From: Halanaerobium kushneri
GTDB taxonomy: Bacteria > Bacillota > Halanaerobiia > Halanaerobiales > Halanaerobiaceae
Assembly: GCF_900156285.1 (NCBI RefSeq)
Contig: NZ_FTNC01000006.1
Span: 62,001-126,000 of the forward strand
Length of the DNA: 64,000 bases
Reading direction: 5' to 3'
Position numbers and translations under genes: made by a program
Shown here: piece after piece, positions 10,602 through 18,840 of the stretch
Layout: the number at the start of each line of letters is the position of its first letter
Numbering within the stretch: the stretch's first letter is position 1
Notes under the pieces: model-generated
Told to the model about the DNA's origin: nothing
Databases searched by the model: none
Seen by the model: the letters and a program-made list of their open reading frames with translations, nothing else

Positions 10602-11651
10602 CTAATCTGCCAGCCTGTCTTCGGCCTCACCCCCCTTAAGAGAGATAATTTTTCGGGCTGTAATTTCATCAGTAATTAAAATATCCTGGTATTTAGGAGA
10701 AACTGCAGAAATAATAGCTTCTGCCTTATTTTCTCCACCTGCAACAACAATCACTTTATTTATTGCCTGCAGATCATCAAGATTCAAACCAACACTGGTA
10801 GTGGAATAGATAATCTCACCCCGGGAGTTAAAATAAAATCCAAAAGCCTCTCCCACGGCACCGGCATTAAGGAGATCATTGATTTCTTTTTCGTCCATCC
10901 CCCGTCGGCCTGCCATATCTTTAGCTGTTCCTACTCCGTGAATCAAAATATTGGCTCTTTTTAAAATTTCCAGAGTTTTTTTAATTGTTGGTTCTTTTGT
11001 TATATGATAAATATTTTCTTCAGCCATATTGTCCGGAATATGCAGGAGATGATAGCTGCCGCCTAGCTTTTTGGCAATTTCAGCAGCAATCGTATTAGCC
11101 TGTATTTCAACATCCTCACCCAGTCCACCTCGGCCGGGAACTACTGTCACATCCCTGGATTCAGCGCTGTAGGTCATCTCTGCTGCAACCTGGGCCAGGG
11201 TTGTCCCACCCGTCACAGCAAGAATGTCTCCATTTTTAATTTCCTGCTGTAAAAGCTGTGAGGCCATTCTACCAATCTCGGCCTTTAAATCTCCGGCCGG
11301 AACTGCGCCATTAACCAGCTTAACTTTTTTTATCCCCAGAATATTTTCCAGTCTATTTTCTAAATAACTGATATCTCGTAACTCTTTGATGTACTCATCT
11401 AATTCTATCAGAAATTCTTCTCCAATTCTAGTAATTTGAGTACCTGCCGGGGTAATAGTTATAAAGGCATTTTTTTCAAAAAACTCCAGATCATTACGAA
11501 TTGTTCTTTCACTCAATCCTAATATCTTTGCTAGAGCTCGTCTTCCAATAGGCTGATTGTAATATATACCACGTAAAATATTATATCTTTGCTGGGCTGT
11601 CTTAACAATTTCCGGTACAATTTTCTGCTGAATTTTAAACAGTTTATTCAT
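10602..11651 (-). CDS. cggR: Central glycolytic genes regulator (SorC/DeoR-type repressor)
   Basis: 349 residues from the ATG at 11651 (CGGAGGTT ribosome site). A 14-residue upstream extension overlaps the operator and is rejected. An N-terminal winged helix-turn-helix, about residues 20-70, includes GRRALAKILGLSERTIRNDL. The C-terminal sugar-phosphate-binding domain (about 90-345) has VTGGTTLAQVA and HGVGTAKDMAGRRGM. CggR represses the gap operon and is released by fructose-1,6-bisphosphate in Bacillus. First gene of cggR-gap-pgk-tpiA-gpmI-eno, so autoregulated. The tandem GGACAN5GTTCC boxes upstream are the expected operator. Confidence 0.96.
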   Translation of the reverse strand: MNKLFKIQQKIVPEIVKTAQQRYNILRGIYYNQPIGRRALAKILGLSERTIRNDLEFFEKNAFITITPAGTQITRIGEEFLIELDEYIKELRDISYLENRLENILGIKKVKLVNGAVPAGDLKAEIGRMASQLLQQEIKNGDILAVTGGTTLAQVAAEMTYSAESRDVTVVPGRGGLGEDVEIQANTIAAEIAKKLGGSYHLLHIPDNMAEENIYHITKEPTIKKTLEILKRANILIHGVGTAKDMAGRRGMDEKEINDLLNAGAVGEAFGFYFNSRGEIIYSTTSVGLNLDDLQAINKVIVVAGGENKAEAIISAVSPKYQDILITDEITARKIISLKGGEAEDRLAD

Positions 11652-11667
11652 GTTTAACCTCCGAGCT

Positions 11668-11702
11668 GGAACGTTTTTGTCCAAATGGAACATAATTGTC
11701 CC
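11668..11702 (-). promoter_or_regulatory. CggR operator: two tandem GGACAN5GTTCC boxes
   Basis: On the minus strand, GGACA-N5-GTTCC occurs twice (11687-11701 and 11668-11682) with a 19-base period. The upstream copy begins CGGGACA, like the CGGGAC repeats of known CggR operators. It lies immediately ahead of the cggR ribosome site. Binding is inferred from position and motif. Confidence 0.75.
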
Positions 11703-11711
11703 GATACAGCC

Positions 11712-11738
11712 AAAAACAAAGCTGATTTTTAAATCAGC
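11712..11738 (-). terminator. Hairpin with T-rich tail between whiA and cggR
   Basis: Minus-strand palindrome GCTGATTTAAAAATCAGC followed by TTTGTTTTT. It looks like a weak intrinsic terminator of the whiA transcript. It lies downstream of a promoter-like sequence at 11772-11799, so it could also act as an attenuator of cggR. Confidence 0.55.
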
Positions 11739-11771
11739 AGCAAGTTTGATTTATTTTTAACTTCCAAATGT

Positions 11772-11799
11772 ATTATATCATCTCCTGAGATAATTTCAA
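11772..11799 (-). promoter_or_regulatory. Candidate promoter of the cggR glycolytic operon
   Basis: Minus strand: -35 TTGAAA (11794-11799, overlapping the whiA stop), 16-base spacer, -10 TATAAT (11772-11777). The start would fall near 11765, with a roughly 115-base leader carrying a hairpin and the CggR boxes. Confidence 0.6.
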
Positions 11800-12719
11800 G
11801 TTAAATTTTGGGCAATTTTTTTAATTCTTCGCAAACGATGATTAACTCCCGATTTACTGAGATCTAAAATTTCACCCAGCTCTTTTAAAGAGGCATAAGG
11901 ATTTTCTCTTCTAACCTCAGCCATTTCCTGCAGACCGGGGCTCAATGACTCCAACCCTTCTTTGCGCTCTATAATATCTATATACTCCAGCTGATCCATA
12001 GCTGCAGAAACAGATTTCTCTAAATTTGCAGTTTCAAAATTCACCCGCCGATTAACATCATTTTTTAACTCTTTAACAATATGATCATTTTCCATTTTAA
12101 GCATTGCCTGATGAGCTCCAATAATATTTAAAACCTTAACTACTTCAGCATAGCTCTTAAAATAAATTACATGATAACCCTTGTGTTGAGTCTGATGAGC
12201 CTCTAATTCAAATTTAGCCAGTAAAATTTTCAAATCTTCAGCTACACTTTCACGCTCACAGCGAAATTCAAGGTGATATTCGCTCTGAGGTTTATTAACT
12301 GATCCCCCACCTAAAAATAAACCGCGTAAATAAGCCTGAGATAATTGGCGAGAATTCAAATATTCATCTTTAATATGAAAAACTAAACTATTATCCGGGG
12401 TTAGAAATCCCAGTTCCAGTAGAAATTCTCTCACACCTGGCTGTGGTGTAACAATAATATCGTAACTATGGCTTAAATTAAATCTTTTATCCTGTCTGAC
12501 TCTGATCTCGATACTGAAACCAAACCGCTCCTTAATCAGGGAATAAATTCTGCGGGCTAAATTACCATGATAAAGAGTAATCTTAACAGCCAGATGTTTA
12601 TTTGAGATTTGAATCGATCCATCTATCCTGATTAGAGCCGCCAGTTCGGCCAGCTGCTCAGAGTAATCATATTTATCTTTATGTGTTAATTCTTCCTTAA
12701 CCTGATCAGTAAAAGACAT
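11796..12719 (-). CDS. whiA: WhiA-family DNA-binding protein
   Basis: 307 residues from ATG 12719 (AAAGGTGAT upstream). A GTG three codons earlier lies in the ribosome site. It has an N-terminal degenerate LAGLIDADG-homing-endonuclease-like fold (about 1-215, with QAYLRGLFLGGGSVNKP). The C-terminal helix-turn-helix is about 255-307 (LKELGEILDLSKSGVNHRLRR). WhiA is conserved through Gram-positives, where it influences division and chromosome segregation in Bacillus and sporulation in Streptomyces. The rapZ-yvcK-whiA order is the standard Firmicute cluster. Confidence 0.97.
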   Translation of the reverse strand: MSFTDQVKEELTHKDKYDYSEQLAELAALIRIDGSIQISNKHLAVKITLYHGNLARRIYSLIKERFGFSIEIRVRQDKRFNLSHSYDIIVTPQPGVREFLLELGFLTPDNSLVFHIKDEYLNSRQLSQAYLRGLFLGGGSVNKPQSEYHLEFRCERESVAEDLKILLAKFELEAHQTQHKGYHVIYFKSYAEVVKVLNIIGAHQAMLKMENDHIVKELKNDVNRRVNFETANLEKSVSAAMDQLEYIDIIERKEGLESLSPGLQEMAEVRRENPYASLKELGEILDLSKSGVNHRLRRIKKIAQNLT

Positions 12720-12772
12720 TTTTATCACCTTTTAAATCTTAATTAATGAAATTAGTTTGTAATCTCCTGTTG

Positions 12773-14053
12773 TTAATTATATTTCTTATTTAAATCATAA
12801 ATAAGTTCTGCCAGTGCATCCGGATCATGTCGCAGATAGCTGTCTTTTTTTAAGAGATCAGCTTCAATAACCTTTACTCCCAGTTTCTCTAACTGCTGAT
12901 GATCTATCTTAACTGGGTAAGCACCTTCTGCTTCATATTTCTTTCTCAGTTTAGCTGTACCCTGACGATTGTTGACAACAATATAGTCAAAAACTCCACT
13001 ACCACAGTGATCAATGATTGCTCGAGCATGATCAGCTGCTGTATAACCATCGGTTTCTCCAGGCTGAGTCATCACATTACAGATATATAGTTTTAAGGCA
13101 CTACTATTTTTAATTTCTTCTGTAATTCCTTTCACCAGCAAATTGGGCAAAATACTGGTATAAAGACTACCCGGGCCAATCACTATTACATCTGCTTTTT
13201 GGATTGACTCTTTTACTTCTGGAGTAGTACTTGCATTTTCAGGATACAAAAAAACTTTATTGATTTCTTTATCATAGACTGGAATAGCAGATTCGCCCAT
13301 TCTTTCTTCCTGATCGTGATAAACTGCCCCCAATTTAATATCTTCGTTAGTAGCAGGTAGAACTTTACCCCTAATAGCCAGAACTTTGCTGGAAGCTCTA
13401 ACTGCTTCCTCAAAATCTCCTAAAACCTCAGTCATAGCAGCAATATATAAATTACCAAAGCTGTGACCTTCAAGCCCACCTTCAGATTCAAAGCGGTGTT
13501 GAAATAATTTCTCCATTAAAGGTTCTCTATCAGCCAGTGCAACCAGGCAGTTACGAATATCTCCAGGTGGTAAAATACCCATTTCATCTCTTAAACGACC
13601 TGAACTACCACCATCATCAGCCACTGTGACGACTGCTGTCAGATTGTCACTATTTTTTTTCAGGCCCCGCAGGAGATTTGATAAACCGGTACCACCACCA
13701 AAAGCAACAATTTCTGGTCCCTTATTTGACCTTCTTTTTTCATATAATAAATCAAGAATTTCTCCATTAGGAGTTATATGGGTATTAAATTCTGATTTGA
13801 TTTTTAGCAGAGAATAATAAGTCAAACTAATCCCACTTAAAATCATAAACAAAGCAGTCAATTTAAGCACAAAACCGGCCTGATGACCAAATATATTGTT
13901 GAGCATTAAAAGCAGCTGATTTGTAACATAGACACTTATGTCAAAACCAAATAAAGGAGTTATTCCAATACTAATTAAAATAAATGCAAATATAATAACT
14001 AAAAACCACCGCTTAACACCCAGACCGGGAAAAAACCATTTTGGCAGGTTCAT
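12773..14053 (-). CDS. yvcK: YvcK/CofD-like gluconeogenesis and morphogenesis factor, membrane-anchored form
   Basis: 426 residues. Two membrane helices occupy about residues 14-38 and 56-82, ahead of a soluble UDP-sugar-binding CofD-like domain starting near 112. That domain has IVAFGGGTGLSNLLRG, VTVADDGGSSGRLR and the PPGDIRNCLVALAD segment. YvcK supports growth on gluconeogenic carbon and cell-wall morphogenesis in Bacillus and binds UDP-GlcNAc there. The Bacillus protein is about 320 residues and soluble, so the anchored N-terminus is an extension (also known from some clostridia). Sits between rapZ and whiA as usual. Confidence 0.95.
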   Translation of the reverse strand: MNLPKWFFPGLGVKRWFLVIIFAFILISIGITPLFGFDISVYVTNQLLLMLNNIFGHQAGFVLKLTALFMILSGISLTYYSLLKIKSEFNTHITPNGEILDLLYEKRRSNKGPEIVAFGGGTGLSNLLRGLKKNSDNLTAVVTVADDGGSSGRLRDEMGILPPGDIRNCLVALADREPLMEKLFQHRFESEGGLEGHSFGNLYIAAMTEVLGDFEEAVRASSKVLAIRGKVLPATNEDIKLGAVYHDQEERMGESAIPVYDKEINKVFLYPENASTTPEVKESIQKADVIVIGPGSLYTSILPNLLVKGITEEIKNSSALKLYICNVMTQPGETDGYTAADHARAIIDHCGSGVFDYIVVNNRQGTAKLRKKYEAEGAYPVKIDHQQLEKLGVKVIEADLLKKDSYLRHDPDALAELIYDLNKKYN

Positions 14054-14065
14054 AATTACACTTCC

Positions 14066-14914
14066 TTATTTTTCGATATCCCGATGTTCAATATTTATAT
14101 TAAAATCTTTATCCTTTAAAAATTCCGCTAACTTATTAACTGTAGTAACTGAGCGGTGCTTGCCACCAGTACAGCCAATTGCAATCGAAAGATGACTCTT
14201 TCCCTCTTTTTTATATTCAGGTAGTAAAAAATCAATTAAATCAAAAAATTTACTGTAAAACTTATCTGTTAATGGCCATTTTAAAACATAATTCTGAACT
14301 TCCTGATCATTACCCGTTTGCTCTCTTAAAGACTCAACATAATAAGGGTTGGGCAAAAATCTTACATCCATTACTAAATCTGCATCGCGTGGTATTCCAT
14401 ATTTAAAACCAAAAGATATTAAACTTAAATGTAGTAAATTTTTATCTTCTTCTCCCAAAAATAATTGATTTAATTCCTCCTGTAATTCTGAACTCTTCAA
14501 TTCCCCGGTATCAATAATCTTTGTTGCTCTACCCCGGAGTTCTTCTAACATTTTTCTTTCTCTTTCAATAGCATCCAGAATTCTTCCCTCTTCATCCAGA
14601 GGATGACGTCTTCTACTCTCTTTATATCTTCTAATTAAAACATCATCAGAAGCCTCCAGAAAAAGAATATTATAATTTAAATTCATATCCTCTATCTTAG
14701 CCAGTTCTTCGAATAATTCGGTAAAAAATTCTCGCCCTCTAATATCACTAACCAGAGCAATTTTATCCAGATCAGACTGCAGACACAATTCCGCAAATTT
14801 GGAAATTAAAGCTGGCGGAAGGTTATCCACACAGAAATATCCCCTATCCTCAAAATAATTTAAGGCAAGAGACTTTCCCGCTCCAGACATACCAGTAATC
14901 AGTAAAAAATCCAT
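14066..14914 (-). CDS. rapZ: RapZ/YvcJ nucleotide-binding protein
   Basis: 282 residues. P-loop GMSGAGKS at 8-15, Walker B-like region LVSDIRGREFF, then RRHPLDEEGRILDAIERER and the C-terminal signature GCTGGKHRSVTTVNKLAEFL (about 245-264). In E. coli RapZ is an RNase E adaptor controlling GlcN6P synthase; in Bacillus YvcJ is a GTPase tied to competence and growth. It precedes yvcK by 12 bases and forms the conserved rapZ-yvcK-whiA block. The Firmicute role is less defined than the enterobacterial one. Confidence 0.97.
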   Translation of the reverse strand: MDFLLITGMSGAGKSLALNYFEDRGYFCVDNLPPALISKFAELCLQSDLDKIALVSDIRGREFFTELFEELAKIEDMNLNYNILFLEASDDVLIRRYKESRRRHPLDEEGRILDAIERERKMLEELRGRATKIIDTGELKSSELQEELNQLFLGEEDKNLLHLSLISFGFKYGIPRDADLVMDVRFLPNPYYVESLREQTGNDQEVQNYVLKWPLTDKFYSKFFDLIDFLLPEYKKEGKSHLSIAIGCTGGKHRSVTTVNKLAEFLKDKDFNINIEHRDIEK

Positions 14915-14954
14915 TACATTTTTTCTCCTTTCTCAGCAAAATAAATCAAAGCAG

Positions 14955-15926
14955 CTAATCCTTTATCCGAGCTGCATGCTTAAAAAAATATTTTTCAGGA
15001 GACCGCATAATATTTAAAAAAGTCAATTTAGAAGTTTTAACAGGTTTATCTCCATAAAATACTTCCGGATTATTATTCAGCTTATCTAGAGTTGCAAGCC
15101 CAAGGGCATTATTAACTGCAAAAAACTTTTTATAGCCTTTAAGCTCATCCGGCAGTGCCTGATAATATTTTTTTAAAGCCGGAATATGGTTTTTTAAATC
15201 TAAAAGCATCTGCTCCAGAGCCTGCATAGCCTGCTCCCTACATTCTGGATCTGCCAGTTCTGCCTCACTAATCCCCAAATCTTTGAGCGGCCAAAAATGC
15301 TTATCTCTACTTTCTAAATCTTCTCTAATATCTCTAATCAAATTTACTTTCTGCAGAAAAAGCCCCGCCTGATTAAAATTATCCATTAGAAGCTTCTGGT
15401 TCTGTTGATCAATCTCAAATTTATAAATTATAGTTTCAGTCAAAAAACCACCAACTGTACCTGCAACATAATAACAGTATTCATCTAATTCGGCAAAGGT
15501 TTCGACTTCTTTTTTTAAGTATTTTTGCATTCCCTGATTCATTTCCTGCAGCCATTTGTGAGAAACCTGCTGAATTTTAGGTTCTAAACTCTGATAACCC
15601 TGATAGACTAAATCAACATTTCTGGTTAATTCCTGCAGTGATGAATCCTCAATTAAGCTGCTGTTTTTTTTAATAATTTCAAAATCAGAACTGCGGTCAT
15701 AAACTACCGGCGAAAAAATTCTGCTGACTCGATCCATCAGATCCTTCTGTAATTTAAGATCGGGAGGATAAATTTCATCTTCAAAATTATCAAGTATCCT
15801 ATCCTGCAGATAGGCCAGAAGAACCTCATCTTTTATTTGATCATCGAGCATAGGGATTGTTAAAGCAAAACTTCGAGATACCTTTTTTAAGATTTTCCTG
15901 GCATAATTCATTGGCTCGGCTGTCAT
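14955..15926 (-). CDS. Squalene/phytoene synthase family protein
   Basis: 323 residues. It belongs to the head-to-head prenyl-diphosphate synthases. Both aspartate-rich Mg-diphosphate motifs are intact as DxxED: D46-N-F-E49-D50 and D199-I-R-E202-D203, the latter inside KVNLIRDIREDLESR. YCYYVAGTVGGF at about 150-161 resembles squalene-synthase helices more than phytoene synthase. Expected substrate is farnesyl (or geranylgeranyl) diphosphate. No terpene cyclase or desaturase lies nearby; the neighbours are rapZ and a surface protein. The product (squalene, dehydrosqualene or a C40 compound) cannot be settled from sequence. AGAGGTGA ribosome site. Confidence 0.88.
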   Translation of the reverse strand: MTAEPMNYARKILKKVSRSFALTIPMLDDQIKDEVLLAYLQDRILDNFEDEIYPPDLKLQKDLMDRVSRIFSPVVYDRSSDFEIIKKNSSLIEDSSLQELTRNVDLVYQGYQSLEPKIQQVSHKWLQEMNQGMQKYLKKEVETFAELDEYCYYVAGTVGGFLTETIIYKFEIDQQNQKLLMDNFNQAGLFLQKVNLIRDIREDLESRDKHFWPLKDLGISEAELADPECREQAMQALEQMLLDLKNHIPALKKYYQALPDELKGYKKFFAVNNALGLATLDKLNNNPEVFYGDKPVKTSKLTFLNIMRSPEKYFFKHAARIKD

Positions 15927-15951
15927 TATTTCACCTCTTAAAAATTTAAAT

Positions 15952-16890
15952 TTAATTATGATATTTAAACCTATAAATTACAAAAATTAATAAAAATATG
16001 TAAAACAAAAGAATGGAAACAGAAATTTTATTGATCGGTTTTAAATAATCTATTATTGTCGGCTCAACAGCAGCAATATCAGTATCAATCTCAAGATATG
16101 GTATTGCTGGTAATTCACCTTTTAATATCTCTTTTTGACTACCCCCCCCGGGAACCAGTATATCAAGAACTCTGGGTGCTTTAGTCAGAGATATCTCATT
16201 TTCAGAATAAATCTGCCAGTAACTTTTGCTTTTTGATAGTGAACGAAAATGATCATAACCAAATGGATCAAAACTTCCTACCATAACAACTATCTTGCTG
16301 TTATCCAGTGATTTTATTTCGCTTTTTGGCAGTATCAAAAAAATATCATTATCTTTCTTATTTAAACTAAAATTATTATTTACTCCTGGCTCATTAAGAG
16401 ATAACTCGTTTATATTTAAAAGATTTTCTTTCTGACTGTCCGGATTAAAAGCTCTTATCCACCAGCCGCTAATTTTAATAAATTTATTCCAGTTAAAATC
16501 AGGATCAAAACTAACACCAGCCCCACTGTGGAAAAGTTGATTACTGCCAGTAGAATTATTATCTATGTATATTTCTAATAATGGTAAAGAAAAACCGTAT
16601 TTTGCCCCCCAGGGATCAGTTAAATTAGAAAAAGAAAAGCGAATTTTATATTCGCTTTTAGATTCAAAAATAGTCATCGACTGAAGATCAAAAAGATTAC
16701 CTTTGTTTTGAAATATATGATTCTGAGGATAAAGATAATTTCCCGGCCCATAGTCATCGCCAGCGGCATCGAGATGATTAAATATTACATTATAATTTTC
16801 TGCGTTAACTGCTGCAGTAAAAATAAAAAGACAGATAATGAATAATATGATTAGTTTTTTTCTCTTATCTTTAATTTTTTTTAAAACCAT
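15952..16890 (-). CDS. Exported membrane-anchored protein with glucodextranase-C-like domain
   Basis: 312 residues. A lysine-rich N-terminus and hydrophobic helix (about 13-28, ending TAAVNA) form a signal peptide. The body looks like the glucodextranase C-terminal (DOMON-like, CBM9-related) beta domain. It has HLDAAGDDYGPGNYLYP with acidic calcium-type residues, IFESKSEYKIRFSFSNL, LEIYIDNN, and GSFDPFGYDHFRSL. A C-terminal membrane helix (about 287-306) with a basic tail anchors it. Such domains usually bind carbohydrate in secreted glycosidases or occur alone in envelope proteins. No catalytic domain is present. Its place upstream of the terpene-synthase-like gene is unexplained. Confidence 0.72.
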   Translation of the reverse strand: MVLKKIKDKRKKLIILFIICLFIFTAAVNAENYNVIFNHLDAAGDDYGPGNYLYPQNHIFQNKGNLFDLQSMTIFESKSEYKIRFSFSNLTDPWGAKYGFSLPLLEIYIDNNSTGSNQLFHSGAGVSFDPDFNWNKFIKISGWWIRAFNPDSQKENLLNINELSLNEPGVNNNFSLNKKDNDIFLILPKSEIKSLDNSKIVVMVGSFDPFGYDHFRSLSKSKSYWQIYSENEISLTKAPRVLDILVPGGGSQKEILKGELPAIPYLEIDTDIAAVEPTIIDYLKPINKISVSILLFYIFLLIFVIYRFKYHN

Positions 16891-16916
16891 TTTTACACCT
16901 CTGCCAGAAGCATTCT

Positions 16917-17834
16917 TTATCTTTTCATTATATTCTCTGTAAAATCAACTGCAGCATTATAGCCCATTGATTTCATTCTATAATTCATAGCTGCAACCTC
17001 TAAAACTAGAGCCAGATTTCTCCCTGGTTTGACTGGAATCACTATTTCATCAATTTCAAGATCCATAATTTCTGTTTTACGACTGTCAATACCAAGTCTT
17101 TCATATTCCTCTCCCTCTTCCCATTTTTCTAATTTAATGGTTAAATTAATTGGAGAGTCATGTTTTACTGCTCCAGCCCCAAACAGAGTTTTTACATTGA
17201 TAATACCAATACCTCTCATTTCAAGAAAGTAGCGCGAATTACTGGGAGCAGTACCACTAAGTCGCAGCTCACCAATTTTTTTAATTTCAATAATATCATC
17301 AGCAACCAGACGATGTCCTCTTTTAACCAGTTCGATAGCAGTCTCACTTTTACCAATTCCGCTCTGGCCTCTAATTAAAACACCAATACCATAAATATCT
17401 ACTAAGACACCATGAATAACCTTAACAGGCGCCAATTTTTCTTCCAGATAGTTTAAAAGCATACTGCTAAATCTGGTTGTCGAAATTTCTGTGGAAAGAA
17501 CTGGAATACCATTTTGATTTGCTTTTTCCAGTAAATAATCGGGAATATGCTCTCCTCTGGCAACTATAATACAGACTGGATTATAATCTACATATTCTTC
17601 AATTCTTTTTTTTAATATTTTTTCATCAAGCCCCCGCAAAAAAGACAATTCGGTTCTTCCTATCAAATTAACCCGCTCGGGGACAAAGTGCTTCCAGAAA
17701 CCTGCAAGCTCAATTCCTGGTCTCTTAATATCACTTACTTTAACCTCTCTTTTAATGCCAGAGCGTCCGGCTTTAATTTCAAGATCAAAACGATTAAAAA
17801 TATCAAGAACTAATACTTTATCTTCATCAATCAT
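16917..17834 (-). CDS. hprK: HPr kinase/phosphorylase
   Basis: 305 residues. It phosphorylates HPr on serine and removes the phosphate, controlling carbon catabolite repression. N-terminal domain 1-130. Conserved HGVLVDIYGIGVLI with His141. P-loop GQSGIGKS 156-163. RGIGIINVKTLFGAGAVK. C-terminal HPrK signature VKPGRNLALVLEVAAMNYRM. The start overlaps the glucokinase stop by 8 bases, so the two are coupled. No ptsH lies in the window. Its presence next to glucokinase and close to the CggR operon groups sugar-flux sensing genes. Confidence 0.97.
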   Translation of the reverse strand: MIDEDKVLVLDIFNRFDLEIKAGRSGIKREVKVSDIKRPGIELAGFWKHFVPERVNLIGRTELSFLRGLDEKILKKRIEEYVDYNPVCIIVARGEHIPDYLLEKANQNGIPVLSTEISTTRFSSMLLNYLEEKLAPVKVIHGVLVDIYGIGVLIRGQSGIGKSETAIELVKRGHRLVADDIIEIKKIGELRLSGTAPSNSRYFLEMRGIGIINVKTLFGAGAVKHDSPINLTIKLEKWEEGEEYERLGIDSRKTEIMDLEIDEIVIPVKPGRNLALVLEVAAMNYRMKSMGYNAAVDFTENIMKR

Positions 17835-18801
17835 TTTTTACTAACCTATCTTCCATTGCTACAGCTATAGCTCCCATCAAACCAATATCAGATCCAAGTT
17901 CAGCTTCCTTAACTGTAACCATCTCCAGAGAACCCGCCAGAGCAATATCCTCCATAGTCTTTATTGCTTCATCTAAAAATAAATCGGAAGCCTTCATAAC
18001 TCCACCACCGAGAATTATCATCTCTGTATTAAAAGTATTTACAACATTACCGAGTCCAATCCCAAGATGATAGCCTGCATTTTTAAAGATATCTCTAGCC
18101 ACCTGATCTCCCTGATAAGCAGCCTGGGCACAGATTACCGCATCAATATCTTCAACTATATTATCTGCCAGTTCCAGCATTTCTTTGCTCTCACCAGCTG
18201 CCGCTGCTTCTTTAGCTCTCTTGCCAATCGATGTACCAGAAGAAAAAGCTTCCAGACAACCGTGGTTTCCACAGCCGCAGAGTGGACCATTAGGATCAAT
18301 AACTGTATGTCCAATTTCACAGGCATTATCATTAACCCCTGTAAATAACTCTTTATTAATAATAGCTCCCCCACCTATACCGGTAGAGATAGTTATGTAG
18401 ACCATATTTTCAACATTTCTCCCTGCTCCAAACCATTTTTCACCCAGAGCAGCAGCATTAGCATCATTCTGCAGTAGGGTTTTAATCCCCAACGCCGACT
18501 CCATTCTTTCAACCAGAGGCACATTTTTCCAGGGGAGGTTTGCATTTTCAATTATAATCCCTTTTTTCGAATCAAGCGGGCCCGGACTGCCAATACCCAG
18601 AGTTATAATCTGATCTTTGCTAACATCTGACTCTTCTAATACATCCTCTATAGTTGCTATCATATTTTCTATTATTTTATCTTCACCTAAATCAGCTTCT
18701 GTATCTCTGCGTGATCTGGTAATTATCTTTCCTTCACTATCAGCAAGACCTGTTAAAATTTTTGTTCCACCAAGATCAAGACCCAAATAATATTCTTTCA
18801 T
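17827..18801 (-). CDS. glkA: ROK-family glucokinase
   Basis: 324 residues. ATP-binding LGLDLGGTKILTGL at 5-18; catalytic region LLQNDANAAALGE; glycine-rich YITISTGIGGGAI; ROK signature with zinc cysteines in GPLCGCGNHGCLEAFSSG; C-terminal MIILGGGVM. It phosphorylates glucose (possibly other hexoses) to feed glycolysis, consistent with coupling to hprK and proximity to the glycolytic operon. AGAGGGGA ribosome site ahead of ATG. Full length with no DNA-binding domain, so an enzyme rather than a ROK repressor. Confidence 0.93.
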   Translation of the reverse strand: MKEYYLGLDLGGTKILTGLADSEGKIITRSRRDTEADLGEDKIIENMIATIEDVLEESDVSKDQIITLGIGSPGPLDSKKGIIIENANLPWKNVPLVERMESALGIKTLLQNDANAAALGEKWFGAGRNVENMVYITISTGIGGGAIINKELFTGVNDNACEIGHTVIDPNGPLCGCGNHGCLEAFSSGTSIGKRAKEAAAAGESKEMLELADNIVEDIDAVICAQAAYQGDQVARDIFKNAGYHLGIGLGNVVNTFNTEMIILGGGVMKASDLFLDEAIKTMEDIALAGSLEMVTVKEAELGSDIGLMGAIAVAMEDRLVKND

Positions 18802-18840
18802 TAATTATTCCCCTCTCAATTTATAGCTTAAATTTATATT

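Noticed and set aside
13213-13413. 66-codon minus-strand frame inside yvcK
   Set aside because: Out-of-frame shadow within an intact yvcK.
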